Below are positions 9,175 to 18,213 of a stretch of 64,000 bases of DNA, one piece after another. Origin of the DNA: Alphaproteobacteria bacterium. Lineage in GTDB: Bacteria; Pseudomonadota; Alphaproteobacteria; JANSWW01. The notes under the pieces are model-generated. The model had not been told where the DNA came from. It did not search any database and saw only the letters and a list, made by a program, of their open reading frames with translations. Both the position numbers and the translations under genes were made by a program. The stretch is from the NCBI GenBank assembly GCA_024743275.1, contig JANSWW010000003.1:186001-250000 (forward strand), in the 5' to 3' direction. Numbering within the stretch: position 1 is the first letter of the stretch; every line of letters starts with the position of its first letter.

Positions 9175-10442
9175 GTGACGCGCTCGATCACTTCCTGATG
9201 GGGGTGGGCGGCGCCAAGGCTCAGCTCTCCAGCCCCCATATCGACGCGCTCAGGGATCGGGCCGTGGCCGCCTTCAAGGCGACCGGCCTGCCGACGGCGC
9301 GGACCGAGGCGTGGAAATTCACCAGCGCCGCTCCGTTGATCAAGGCGAACGCGGCCCCGGTTGTTACCTCGGCCGATCCGGAAACGCTCCCGGCGAACGC
9401 GCTTGCCGTCGACTGCCCGACGGTGGTTCTGGTCGACGGGGCCATCTCCGAGACGCTGTCGACGCTCGACAACCTGCCCAAGGGCCTCACCGTGCGGTCC
9501 GCGTCGGCGGGCGACGCCGGCCTCGGCGATCTGCTGCCGCTCGAAGGCTTCCCGTTCGCGGCACTCAACACGGCGAGCTTCCGGGATGCGGTGATGATCG
9601 AGGTGGCGGCGGGTCAGACGGTCGAAACGCCGGTCCACATCGTCTCCCTATCGACCCATGCCAAGGTGCCGCAGATCAGCCATCCGAGGATCTGCATCAA
9701 GGTGGGCAAGGGCGCCATCGCGGCGGTGGCTGAAAGCCATATCGGCGAAGGCGGCGTGAGCTTCGCCAATGTCGCGGTCGAGGTGGATGTCGCCGATGAC
9801 GCGGTCCTGACCCATGTCAAGCTGCAGGACGAAAGCCGCGACGGCTTCCACACGGCGATGACGGCGAGCAAGGTCGGCGAGAAGGCGACCTATGAGAATG
9901 TCGTGATCCAGATGGGTGCGTCGCTCGCCCGTAACGAGATCCGTCACACGATCGCGGGAAGCCATTCCGAGAGCCGCTTGCTCGGCGCTTATCTGGGCGA
10001 TGGCGATCAGCATCTCGACAACACCACCTTCGTCGACCACGCGGTCGCCGACACGGAACTGGACGAGGTCTACAAGGGTGTCCTGGCCGGCAAGGCCCGC
10101 GGTGTGTTCCAGGGCAAGATCCTGGTCCGCCCGGACAGCCAGCGCACGGACGGCAACCAGATGAGCCGCGCCCTGCTGCTCTCCGACAAGGCGGAAGCCA
10201 ACCTGAAGCCCGAACTGGAGATTTACGCCGACGACGTGAAATGCTCCCACGGGGCGACGGTCGGGGAACTGGAGGAAGACCAGCTCTTCTATCTTCAGGC
10301 GCGGGGGCTGAGCCGGCCTGCCGCACGTGCCTTGCTTGTCGATGCCTTTGTGATGGAGATTGTCGACCGCATCAGCAGCACTTCGCTGCGCGAGGCGATG
10401 GCGGACGCGGTTCGCGCTCACTTCGCCCGGATGTTCAAGTAA
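9171..10442 (+). CDS. sufD: Fe-S cluster assembly protein SufD
   Basis: A 423-residue SufD, partner of SufB in the SufBC2D scaffold complex. It carries the family's C-terminal block with [19 protein letters not shown] and the downstream ARALLVDAF segment, while the N-terminal helical part is the divergent region typical of SufD. It overlaps sufC by four bases and is followed 33 bases later by sufS, in the usual gene order. Confidence 0.95.
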   Translation: MSDALDHFLMGVGGAKAQLSSPHIDALRDRAVAAFKATGLPTARTEAWKFTSAAPLIKANAAPVVTSADPETLPANALAVDCPTVVLVDGAISETLSTLDNLPKGLTVRSASAGDAGLGDLLPLEGFPFAALNTASFRDAVMIEVAAGQTVETPVHIVSLSTHAKVPQISHPRICIKVGKGAIAAVAESHIGEGGVSFANVAVEVDVADDAVLTHVKLQDESRDGFHTAMTASKVGEKATYENVVIQMGASLARNEIRHTIAGSHSESRLLGAYLGDGDQHLDNTTFVDHAVADTELDEVYKGVLAGKARGVFQGKILVRPDSQRTDGNQMSRALLLSDKAEANLKPELEIYADDVKCSHGATVGELEEDQLFYLQARGLSRPAARALLVDAFVMEIVDRISSTSLREAMADAVRAHFARMFK

Positions 10443-10475
10443 GTCGATGTTCGAAGCAGAGTAGGAACGCCTGTC

Positions 10476-11729
10476 ATGGCCACCGCGACCGCCAGCCACA
10501 CTCCGGAGGATGTCTTCGACGTCGAAGCCATCCGCGCCCAATTCCCGATCCTGTCGGAGGAAGTCCACGGCAAGTCCCTGGTCTATCTCGACACCGGGGC
10601 GTCGGCGCAGAAGCCGCAGTTGGTGATGGACGCGGTGGACGACATGTACAAGCATGCCTATTCCAACGTTCACCGCGGCGCTCACCGCATGAGCGAGCTG
10701 GCGACCGACCGGTTCGAGCATGCGCGCGAACAGGTGCGCAGCTTCCTCAATGCCGCCCACAGCCACGAGATCATCTTCGTGCGCAACGGCACCGAGGCGT
10801 GCAACCTGGTCGCCTTCTCCTATGCGAAGAAGTTCCTGCAGGAAGGCGACGCGATCCTGATCTCCGAAATGGAGCATCACTCCAACATCGTGCCCTGGCA
10901 CATGGTGGCGGAGGAAAAGGGGCTGCGGGTGCTGGCAGTGCCGGTCACGGACGACGGCGGCTTCGACATGGACGCCTATGACCGGTTGCTGGAGGACGGC
11001 GTCAAGCTGGTGGCCGTCACCCATACGTCGAATGTTCTCGGGACGGTCACCCCGGCCAAGGAGATCATCCGAAAGGCCCACGCCGCTGGGGCCAAGGTGT
11101 TGCTCGACGGCTGTCAGTCGGCGGTCCACATGCCGGTCGACGTTCGGGATCTAGACGTCGATTTCTACGCGATCACGGGGCATAAGCTCTATGGCCCGTC
11201 CGGGATCGGGGTGCTCTACGGCAAGGAAGAGCTCCTGAATGCGATGCCGCCCTATCAGGGGGGCGGGTCGATGATCAAGACCGTGACCCTGACCAAGTCG
11301 ACCTATGCGCCGCTGCCGGCGAAATTCGAGGCCGGGACCCCGGCGATCGCCCAGGCGGTTGGCTTCGGCGCCGCGCTGGACTATATGCGCTCCATTGGGT
11401 TGGACGCGATCCGGGATTACGAGGAGGACCTGAGGGCCTATGCGACGCAAAAGCTGTCGGCGGTCCCGGGCCTCAAGATCTACGGGACCATGCCCGGCAA
11501 GGCGGCGGTGATCTCCTTCACCCTCGACAAGGCGCATTCCCATGACGTGTCGACCATTCTCGACCGTCACGGCGTCGCCATCCGTGCCGGCCACCATTGC
11601 GCCCAGCCCCTGATGGACCGCTTCGGGGTCGCGGCGACCGCCCGCGCCTCCTTTGGTATGTACAACACAAGGGCCGATGTCGACCGCCTCGTCGAGGCCG
11701 TCGAGTTCGTGTCGGAGATTTTTGGCTGA
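10476..11729 (+). CDS. sufS: cysteine desulfurase SufS (group II)
   Basis: A 417-residue PLP-dependent cysteine desulfurase that supplies persulfide sulfur for Fe-S assembly. The PLP lysine lies in ITGHKLYGP (Lys237) and the catalytic cysteine in RAGHHCAQP (Cys375), the short-loop group II arrangement that needs a sulfur acceptor such as SufE or SufU. The next gene, overlapping by one base, encodes SufU, and no sufE is present in the window, so SufU is the likely acceptor. Confidence 0.96.
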   Translation: MATATASHTPEDVFDVEAIRAQFPILSEEVHGKSLVYLDTGASAQKPQLVMDAVDDMYKHAYSNVHRGAHRMSELATDRFEHAREQVRSFLNAAHSHEIIFVRNGTEACNLVAFSYAKKFLQEGDAILISEMEHHSNIVPWHMVAEEKGLRVLAVPVTDDGGFDMDAYDRLLEDGVKLVAVTHTSNVLGTVTPAKEIIRKAHAAGAKVLLDGCQSAVHMPVDVRDLDVDFYAITGHKLYGPSGIGVLYGKEELLNAMPPYQGGGSMIKTVTLTKSTYAPLPAKFEAGTPAIAQAVGFGAALDYMRSIGLDAIRDYEEDLRAYATQKLSAVPGLKIYGTMPGKAAVISFTLDKAHSHDVSTILDRHGVAIRAGHHCAQPLMDRFGVAATARASFGMYNTRADVDRLVEAVEFVSEIFG

Positions 11730-12193
11730 TGCTCGACGAGCTGAGAGAACTGTACCAGGAAGTCATTCTGGACCACGGGAAGAACCCGCGAAATTTCCGG
11801 GCGATGGATAACGCCACCCATAAGGCGGCCGGCCGAAACCCGCTGTGCGGCGACCAGTTGGTCGTCTATCTGGCGGTGGACGAGGACGGCAAGGTGGCCG
11901 ATGCCTCCTTCCTCGGCAAAGGCTGTGCGATTTCCATGGCGTCGGCCTCGATGATGACGGAGATGGTCCACGGCAAGACGCCGGAGGATGCCGAACGGCT
12001 GTTCGAGAACTTCCACACGTTGTGCACCACGGACCACACGCCGGACGCGCCCGAGGGCCTGGAGGACGAGGTGGAGAAGCTGGAAGTGCTCTCCGGCGTG
12101 CGCCAGTTTCCGAGCCGGGTCAAATGCGCGACCCTGTCCTGGCACACCATGGACGCCGCCATCAAAGGCGAAGAAGAGATTTCAACGGAATAA
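11729..12193 (+). CDS. sufU: SufU-type Fe-S assembly protein (NifU-like)
   Basis: A 154-residue IscU/SufU-family protein. The start at 11729 overlaps the sufS stop by one base and gives the canonical MLDELRELYQEVILDH opening; a longer frame from 11597 lies inside sufS. The three conserved cysteines are present: Cys40 in NPLCGD, Cys66 in GKGCAIS and Cys133 in VKCATLSW. In the SUF context these bind zinc and accept persulfide from SufS, though a scaffold role has also been proposed for the family. Confidence 0.93.
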   Translation: MLDELRELYQEVILDHGKNPRNFRAMDNATHKAAGRNPLCGDQLVVYLAVDEDGKVADASFLGKGCAISMASASMMTEMVHGKTPEDAERLFENFHTLCTTDHTPDAPEGLEDEVEKLEVLSGVRQFPSRVKCATLSWHTMDAAIKGEEEISTE

Positions 12194-12215
12194 AGGCGGA
12201 CGGGAGGATCGACGG

Positions 12216-12620
12216 ATGCAGCCCTACAACCCCTATATGATGGCGATGGACGACGACCCGGCGGTGGAGGAGGGCTTCACCGCCACACGGGGCGCCCCGC
12301 TCGCCGACGGCGCGGAGCACGCGACGGAGGAAGACGTGGTCAAGGCGCTGCAATCCGTCTACGACCCCGAAATCCCCGTGAATATTTATGATCTCGGTCT
12401 AATATATGAGATCAATCAGAAGCAGACCGGAGATCTGCATGTGAAAATGACGCTCACCGCGCCGGCCTGTCCGGTGGCGGGCGAGCTTCCCGGAGAGGTC
12501 GCCGACGCGGTGGCCGCGGTGCCGGGCGTCGGTGAGGTCGAGGTCGAGATGACGTGGACCCCGCCGTGGAACCCCGGCATGATGAGCGAGGACGCGAAGA
12601 TCGCGCTCGATATGGGCTGA
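12216..12620 (+). CDS. sufT: SufT-like DUF59/MIP18-family Fe-S maturation protein
   Basis: A 134-residue protein with a DUF59 (MIP18) domain from about residue 38 to the end: the block VYDPEIPVNIYDLGLIYEI and a later cysteine in LTAPACPVAGELP are family hallmarks. In SUF operons this member is usually named SufT and assists Fe-S maturation under iron limitation. The start at 12216 follows GGAGGATC. The ~37-residue leader before the domain is low-complexity and acidic. It lies between sufU and sufA in the same operon. Confidence 0.9.
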   Translation: MQPYNPYMMAMDDDPAVEEGFTATRGAPLADGAEHATEEDVVKALQSVYDPEIPVNIYDLGLIYEINQKQTGDLHVKMTLTAPACPVAGELPGEVADAVAAVPGVGEVEVEMTWTPPWNPGMMSEDAKIALDMG

Positions 12621-12686
12621 GGCCTCGTTGCGGAGCCTTGTTCGATGTTTCTTGTTCGACTTTGACGCTGGAAAGAGGATGAGCCG

Positions 12687-13037
12687 ATGTTTGGTGCCCC
12701 TGGAGCCGGTTCGATCGTAACCCTGACCGATGCCGCCGCCAATCAAGCCCGCAAGCTGATCGAGCGGAGCGAGGACGGCAAGAACGCGCTGCGGGTCGGC
12801 GTCAAGGCCCGTGGCTGTTCCGGCATGAGCTACTTTGTCGAATATGCCGACGAGCCGAAAAAGTTCGAGGAAGTGATTGAGGAAAAGGGCGTGCGGATCT
12901 TCATCGACCCGGCCGCGACCATGTTCTTGATCGGCTCCGAAATGGACTATGTCGAGGAAACCTTCCAGACCGGGTTTGTGTTCAGCAACCCGAACGAGAA
13001 GGGCCGCTGCGGCTGTGGCGAGAGCTTCCACGTCTAG
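12687..13037 (+). CDS. sufA: A-type Fe-S carrier SufA/IscA
   Basis: A 116-residue HesB/IscA-family protein that carries or inserts Fe-S clusters. The three ligand cysteines are Cys44 (RGCSGMSY) and the CGC pair Cys108/Cys110 near the C-terminus (GRCGCGESF). It is the last gene of the suf operon, 66 bases after the SufT-like gene. SufA is preferred over ErpA or IscA because of its neighbours. Confidence 0.93.
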   Translation: MFGAPGAGSIVTLTDAAANQARKLIERSEDGKNALRVGVKARGCSGMSYFVEYADEPKKFEEVIEEKGVRIFIDPAATMFLIGSEMDYVEETFQTGFVFSNPNEKGRCGCGESFHV

Positions 13038-13174
13038 GATATAAGGGCTTCGGCTTCCTTCCTGAAGGACGCCGACCGGTCGGCCCCCGCCCAGGCGCGA
13101 TAGACTGGGTGCGCCTCCCTCTTGACGTCCCATAGCATCCCCATCAGGTGTTCCGAACGGCGGAAAATGCCCAT
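13034..13174 (-). CDS. possible small protein, 46 aa, convergent with sufA
   Basis: A minus-strand frame from ATG at 13174 ends with TAG overlapping the sufA stop by four bases. The protein starts [13 protein letters not shown] and is basic and amphipathic, with tryptophan and arginine residues that look more protein-like than the surrounding shadow frames. No clear ribosome binding site precedes it. It would fill the otherwise empty gap between sufA and kbl. I do not recognise a family. Confidence 0.25.
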   Translation of the reverse strand: MGIFRRSEHLMGMLWDVKREAHPVYRAWAGADRSASFRKEAEALIS

Positions 13175-13336
13175 GAAAAGGGGTGCCCCTCGCCCTGCGC
13201 GTGGGGCCCACGCCTTTTGCGCGTCCGTGGTGGACAGAGCGTCGTGGAGAGGGGACAGTCGCTCAAGCGAAGCGGGACGCGCCGCGCCGTCCTTCGCCAT
13301 GATCCGAACGCCGCCCATCGAAAAGGGGTCGCCCTT

Positions 13337-14548
13337 ATGCCGGAACCTTTCCTGTCCTATCTCATCGAGACCCTGGCGGAGATCGATGCCGCCGGTCTCT
13401 ATAAACGCGAGCGGCAGATCACCTCGCCCCAGGGCGCCCATATCCATGTCGGGGCCCCCGGAGCCGAGGGGGCGTCCGACGTCATCAATCTTTGCGCCAA
13501 CAATTATCTCGGGCTCGCCGACCATCCGGCCCTGATCGCTGCGGCCCGGGCGGCGATGGACGACCATGGCTACGGCATGGCCAGTGTCCGTTTCATTTGC
13601 GGCACCCAGGATCTGCACCGCCACCTTGAGCGGCGACTCGCGGACTTCCTCGGCAAGGACGATTCGATCCTGTTCGCCGCCTGTTTCGACGCCAATGGCG
13701 GGTTGTTCGAGCCTTTGCTCGGCCCGGAGGACGCCGTCGTTTCCGATGCGCTGAACCATGCCTCCATCATCGACGGGATCCGGCTCTGCAAGGCGAAGCG
13801 ATACCGCTACGCCAACTCCGACATGGCGGATCTGGAGGCCAAGTTGAAGCAGGCCCGATCCGACGGGGCACGCTTCGTGATGATCGCGACGGACGGCGTG
13901 TTCTCGATGGACGGCTATCTCGCCAACCTGCCGGAGATCACCCGGCTGGCCGAGGCCTATGAGGCCGTCGTCATGGTCGACGATTGCCATGCCACCGGCT
14001 TCATGGGGCCGCAGGGGCGCGGGATGCATGCCCATTACGGCGTCGGGGATAAGGTGCACATCCTCACCGGGACGCTCGGCAAGGCGCTGGGTGGGGCCAT
14101 CGGGGGATATATCGCCGGGCCGCAGCCGGTCATCGACCTGTTGCGTCAGCGCGCCCGGCCCTATCTCTTCTCCAACGCTCTGCCGCCGATGGTGGTGGCG
14201 GCGTCGCTCGAGGCTCTGCGGTTGGTCGAGGAAGGCGACGATCTGCGGGCGCGGCTGTTCGAGAACGCGGCCTATTGGCGCCAGGGGCTCGCCCGTCTCG
14301 GTTTCACCCTCCTGGAGGGCGAGCATCCGATCGTCCCGGTGATGCTGGGCGAAGCGCGTCTGGCCCAAGACATGGCGGCGGAGCTCTACCGGAACGGGGT
14401 CTATGTCGCCGGCTTCTTCTTTCCGGTGGTGCCGAAGGGGCAGGCGCGGATCCGCACCCAGATGAACGCGGCTTTGAGCCGGGAGGATTTGGACCGGGCC
14501 TTGGAGGCGTTTGCCAAGGCCGGTAAGGCGACGGGAGTGCTGCCATGA
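13337..14548 (+). CDS. kbl: glycine C-acetyltransferase (2-amino-3-ketobutyrate CoA ligase)
   Basis: A 403-residue alpha-oxoamine synthase that cleaves 2-amino-3-ketobutyrate with CoA to glycine and acetyl-CoA, the second step of threonine degradation. The PLP lysine is Lys249 in GTLGKALGG, with the family's DDCHATGF motif just before it. The start at 13337 gives the usual N-terminus; a frame extending back to 13148 is not supported. It overlaps tdh by four bases, giving the classic kbl-tdh operon. Confidence 0.95.
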   Translation: MPEPFLSYLIETLAEIDAAGLYKRERQITSPQGAHIHVGAPGAEGASDVINLCANNYLGLADHPALIAAARAAMDDHGYGMASVRFICGTQDLHRHLERRLADFLGKDDSILFAACFDANGGLFEPLLGPEDAVVSDALNHASIIDGIRLCKAKRYRYANSDMADLEAKLKQARSDGARFVMIATDGVFSMDGYLANLPEITRLAEAYEAVVMVDDCHATGFMGPQGRGMHAHYGVGDKVHILTGTLGKALGGAIGGYIAGPQPVIDLLRQRARPYLFSNALPPMVVAASLEALRLVEEGDDLRARLFENAAYWRQGLARLGFTLLEGEHPIVPVMLGEARLAQDMAAELYRNGVYVAGFFFPVVPKGQARIRTQMNAALSREDLDRALEAFAKAGKATGVLP

Positions 14549-15600
14549 CGACGAACCAGATGAAGGTCCTGATGAAGTCGAAGCCGGAGCCGGGCCTGTG
14601 GATGGCGGATGCCCCGGTGCCGGAGATCGGCCCGGACGACGTGCTGATCCGGGTCAAGAAGACCGGCATCTGCGGGACCGACGTCCATATCTGGCAGTGG
14701 GACGAGTGGGCGCAAAAGACCGTGCCGGTTCCGTTGGTCACCGGCCATGAATTCGCCGGCGAGATCGTCGAGGTCGGTCGCGACGTGGACGATCTGGCGG
14801 TTGGCCAGCGGGTCAGCGGCGAGGGGCATTTGATCGGCCATCATTCGCGTCAGGTTCGGGCGGGCAAATTCCACCTCGATCCGGAGACGCGGGGCATCGG
14901 GGTCAACGAGCAGGGGGCGTTCGCCGAGTTTCTGCGCCTGCCGGCCTTCAATGTCGTGCCGCTGCCGGATGCCGTCGACGACGAGATCGGGGCGATCCTC
15001 GATCCCCTGGGCAACGCCGTTCACACCGCCCTGAGCTATGACCTGATCGGCGAGGATGTGCTGATCACCGGGGCCGGGCCCATCGGCATCATGGCGGCGG
15101 CCGTGGCCCGCCATGTCGGCGCCCGTCACGTGGTGATCACCGACGTGAACCCGGACCGTCTGGCGCTCGCCGAACAGGTCGCCGATGTGGTGACGGTGAA
15201 TGTGGCGGAGGAGGACCTACGGTCGGTCTATCCCAGGCTGGGCCTCAAGGAGGGTTTCGATGTCGGGCTGGAGATGTCCGGCAACCAGGCGGCGATGGAC
15301 CAGATGGTCGAGTGTCTGGTGATCGGCGGGCGGATCGCGCTGCTGGGGATTCCACCGGGCAAGAGCCAGGTCGATTGGTCCCGGATCGTCTTCAAGTCGA
15401 TTACGATCAAGGGGATCTACGGCCGGGAGATTTTCGAGACCTGGTACAAGATGATCGCCATGATCGAGAATGGCCTGGATGTCCGCAAGGTGATCACCCA
15501 CCGGTTTTCCGTTGACGATTTCGCGACGGGGTTCGAGGCGATGATGAGCGGAAGGAGTGGGAAGGTCGTCCTGGATTGGACCGGCGGGAACAAGGGGTGA
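14545..15600 (+). CDS. tdh: L-threonine 3-dehydrogenase
   Basis: A 351-residue zinc-type medium-chain dehydrogenase that oxidises L-threonine to 2-amino-3-ketobutyrate for Kbl. The catalytic zinc ligands are visible as Cys43 in TGICGTDVH and His68/Glu69 in GHEF, and a nucleotide-binding GAGPIG is present. Where the E. coli enzyme carries four structural-zinc cysteines after SGEGH, this protein reads [20 protein letters not shown], with none. The substitution is probably shared by related alphaproteobacterial enzymes, but that is from memory. It overlaps kbl by four bases. Confidence 0.94.
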   Translation: MTTNQMKVLMKSKPEPGLWMADAPVPEIGPDDVLIRVKKTGICGTDVHIWQWDEWAQKTVPVPLVTGHEFAGEIVEVGRDVDDLAVGQRVSGEGHLIGHHSRQVRAGKFHLDPETRGIGVNEQGAFAEFLRLPAFNVVPLPDAVDDEIGAILDPLGNAVHTALSYDLIGEDVLITGAGPIGIMAAAVARHVGARHVVITDVNPDRLALAEQVADVVTVNVAEEDLRSVYPRLGLKEGFDVGLEMSGNQAAMDQMVECLVIGGRIALLGIPPGKSQVDWSRIVFKSITIKGIYGREIFETWYKMIAMIENGLDVRKVITHRFSVDDFATGFEAMMSGRSGKVVLDWTGGNKG

Positions 15601-15616
15601 TCCGACGCGGGGTGAT

Positions 15617-16000
15617 TTAGGAGCGCGATTTGCGGTTCTTCGCCTTGTGGGCGGCGACCAGGGCGTCGAGTTCGGCGAAATCCACCTCGTCGCCGTCTTC
15701 CGCCACGCGCTTTTCGATGTAATCGAGGATCTCCATCGCTTCTTCATGGTCCTTGCGGACCCGGTCGGAGATCAACCGCACCTCGTCGAGGGTGGACTGG
15801 ATTTTGGCCTCGCTTTCCAGGGCCATTTCGTAACTCTGCGTCAGCCGGGCGTGTTGCCGGCGCAATTCCGCGGCCGATTCGTTGAGGCTTTTCGAGGTTT
15901 CGCGCATCTCTTCGGAGGATTTGACAATACGCTGGATGGCACGGTCCCGACGCTCCTTGTGATCGAGACGGGGCGAAGGGAATTGAATAATATCTGCCAT
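15617..16000 (-). CDS. small coiled-coil protein of unknown function
   Basis: A 127-residue hydrophilic protein opening MADIIQFPSPRLDHK. The start at 16000 is preferred over 16051 because AGGAGA lies just upstream of it. Residues about 15-105 are nearly all helix-forming and charged, consistent with a coiled coil, and the tail is basic (KAKNRKSRS). No signal peptide or membrane segment. It is divergent from the MFS gene and convergent with tdh. I do not recognise a family; many alphaproteobacteria encode similar short cytoplasmic coiled-coil proteins. Confidence 0.7.
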   Translation of the reverse strand: MADIIQFPSPRLDHKERRDRAIQRIVKSSEEMRETSKSLNESAAELRRQHARLTQSYEMALESEAKIQSTLDEVRLISDRVRKDHEEAMEILDYIEKRVAEDGDEVDFAELDALVAAHKAKNRKSRS

Positions 16001-16050
16001 CGCAATATCTCCTCTCTCTTCATTAGAAATGGTATGGGAAGAGCCTTGCA

Positions 16051-16065
16051 TTAACCAAGCACTAA
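16051..16065. promoter_or_regulatory. possible CtrA-like box, one mismatch
   Basis: TTAA at 16051-16054 is followed seven bases later by CTAA, one mismatch from a full TTAA-N7-TTAA box. It lies in the 122-base divergent region between the coiled-coil gene and the MFS gene. On its own this is weak. Confidence 0.2.
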
Positions 16066-16122
16066 TTATTGGCTGTCATCCTTAGGATTTTTTCGACCTA
16101 CCATAAAGGATATGCGCCCCTC

Positions 16123-17355
16123 ATGGCGGACCAGACACTGAATACTGGCGTATCGGCCACGCATCCGCCCTTTAGTCGGGTGATCGCCCTGATCGGGACC
16201 GCGCATTTTCTCTCCCATTTCTACATGGTCGTCCTGCCGGTACTGTTTCCCGTCCTGGCCCCGGCCCTGGGGGTCAGTTTCACCCAGCTCGGCCTGGCGA
16301 TGACCGCGTTTTCCATTGGCTCAGGCCTGTTTCAGGCGCCGGTCGGCTTTGCGGTCGACCGCTATGGGGCGAAGGCGATCCTGATCGCCGGCGTGGCTCT
16401 GGAGGGGCTCGCCTTCCTGCTCATCGGGGTTACCGGAAACTACATCTTCCTGCTGGTTCTGATGACCCTGGCCGGCATCGCCAACAGCGTCTACCACCCC
16501 GCCGACTACGCCATTCTGAACGCCAGCGTCGACCAGACGCGGATCGGTCGTGCCTTTTCGATCCACACCTTCACCGGCTTTTTCGGCGGCGCGGTGGCCC
16601 CGGCGATCGTGCTCGGCCTGCAGGCCCAGATCGGCTGGCAGAGCGCGCTGACTCTGGTCGGCCTATCCGGCCTGGTGATGGCGGCCCTGCTGCTGTTCTA
16701 CGGCCGCAGCCTGACCGATGTCGGGGCGCGCAAGAAGAAGGGCGAGGCCGGCGGCAGCACCAGGGACGGAATTTCGCTGCTCTTCAGCAAGCCGGTGCTG
16801 TCGGGCCTGTTCCTCTTCGTCTGCATCGCGCTGGTCGGCGGCGGCATCAACGGGTTCGGGACGGTCGCCATGGTCAACGGGCTGGAGATGTCGCTGGAGA
16901 TGGCGGGCCTCGGGCTCACCGGCTTCCTGTCCGGCATGGCCGGCGGGGTGCTGATCGGCGGCCTGATCGCCGACCGGACCAGCCGTCACGATCTCGTCGC
17001 GATCCTCTGTTTCGCCCTCTTGGCCGCCACCATGGCGGCGATCGCCGCGACGAGCCCCGGTCCCTGGCTGCTGATCCCGCTTTTGACCCTGGGCGGCATG
17101 TCGGTCGGCATTGTCGCGCCCTCGCGGGATATGATCATCCGCTCGATCACGCCGCCGGACAGCATGGGCAAGGTGTTCGGTTTCGTTTCCGTCGGATTCA
17201 ACATCGGCGGTATCATCGCGCCGCCGGCCTTCGGTCTGTTGCTGGACCATGGGGCGCCGACCCATCTGTTCTGGGCGGTGTCGGCCCTGGCCCTGCTCAC
17301 CGTCTTGGCCGTGATGGTGACGACCTGGCAGCGCGCCCGTCATCAGGCGGTCTGA
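16123..17355 (+). CDS. MFS transporter (Fsr-like exporter)
   Basis: A 410-residue major facilitator with about 12 hydrophobic segments. Early motifs HFLSHFYMVVLPVLFP and the loop FAVDRYGAK after the second segment (motif A-like), plus the NSVYHPADYA motif in the first half, resemble the fosmidomycin-resistance (Fsr) group of MFS exporters. The substrate cannot be inferred. The start at 16123 is preferred because the frame upstream to 16069 is a poor leader; the AAAGGA site is about 12 bases away, so the start is not certain. Confidence 0.85.
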   Translation: MADQTLNTGVSATHPPFSRVIALIGTAHFLSHFYMVVLPVLFPVLAPALGVSFTQLGLAMTAFSIGSGLFQAPVGFAVDRYGAKAILIAGVALEGLAFLLIGVTGNYIFLLVLMTLAGIANSVYHPADYAILNASVDQTRIGRAFSIHTFTGFFGGAVAPAIVLGLQAQIGWQSALTLVGLSGLVMAALLLFYGRSLTDVGARKKKGEAGGSTRDGISLLFSKPVLSGLFLFVCIALVGGGINGFGTVAMVNGLEMSLEMAGLGLTGFLSGMAGGVLIGGLIADRTSRHDLVAILCFALLAATMAAIAATSPGPWLLIPLLTLGGMSVGIVAPSRDMIIRSITPPDSMGKVFGFVSVGFNIGGIIAPPAFGLLLDHGAPTHLFWAVSALALLTVLAVMVTTWQRARHQAV

Positions 17356-17474
17356 AGTTCGGGCTTTGATCGGGGCAGGTCTGGTCTGTTCTTTAAGGCC
17401 TTGGTTCTGTCACGATCGGGGCTTAAGGAAGCGACCCGTTATTTCGGCACATTTCGCGGCACATAGGATTTCGA

Positions 17475-18203
17475 ATGTCTTTGGGGTTGGGCAGCTACGA
17501 GGAACGGCGGCGCAAGAAGACCTGGGGGCGGGTGATCAAACTCGTTCTGTTCCTGGGTGTCGTAGGCGGTGTCGCGATGTTCAGCTATCAGGTTGGCGTG
17601 CAGGACCGGAACCGGAACCTCGCCGATCTGGTCGACGAGAAGAATACCCTTGAGGCGCAGGTCGACCAATCCGGCAACGCCATCGCCGAGCTGAGGGCGC
17701 GGGTTGCCGAGGCCTCGGCCCAGGCCGAGATCTGGGAACGGCGTTATCGGGAGGACGTGCCGGAGGGGCCGCTCGCCGAGTTGAACCGCAAGGCGGCTGC
17801 CCGGGTCGCGGAGGGCGTTCCGGCGGAGCGGTTGGCCTTCGTCATCGACAATGTGCGGGCCGCCCGTGACTGCGAAACGGCGGAGACAAAGCGCTTCCTT
17901 TTGCAAACCCCGCTGACCGAGGGACCCGCGACCTGGGTGACCTTCCTGGACGGCCGCATGACCGTCACGGGCCGCGGCGATTCGGCGACCGACGATGCCG
18001 GCCGGCCCCATGCCTGGTTCGATCCGGAAAAGCCGGTGACCCTGACGGTGACGGAGATCGGGGGTATCCAGTCGCAGGCCACGGGCCCGCTGCCGCTGCA
18101 TCATTCGGTGGTCCAGGGCACGGTCGAGCACCGTTTCACCATGGTCGCCGGGGAAGGCCGCGGTTTCGTCGAGATCACCGCCGACCGTTGCGCCTTTCCG
18201 TGA
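17475..18203 (+). CDS. membrane-anchored protein of unknown function
   Basis: A 242-residue protein with a basic cytoplasmic leader (EERRRKKTWGR), one transmembrane helix at about residues 20-40, a short coiled coil (about 50-90) and a periplasmic C-terminal domain of mixed beta character. The C-terminal domain has two cysteines far apart (DCETAE and DRCAFP) that could form a disulfide. It is convergent with the SPOR lipoprotein gene, 10 bases away. No family recognised; a role in the cell envelope is likely from topology only. Confidence 0.65.
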   Translation: MSLGLGSYEERRRKKTWGRVIKLVLFLGVVGGVAMFSYQVGVQDRNRNLADLVDEKNTLEAQVDQSGNAIAELRARVAEASAQAEIWERRYREDVPEGPLAELNRKAAARVAEGVPAERLAFVIDNVRAARDCETAETKRFLLQTPLTEGPATWVTFLDGRMTVTGRGDSATDDAGRPHAWFDPEKPVTLTVTEIGGIQSQATGPLPLHHSVVQGTVEHRFTMVAGEGRGFVEITADRCAFP

Positions 18204-18213
18204 CCGTTTAGGT

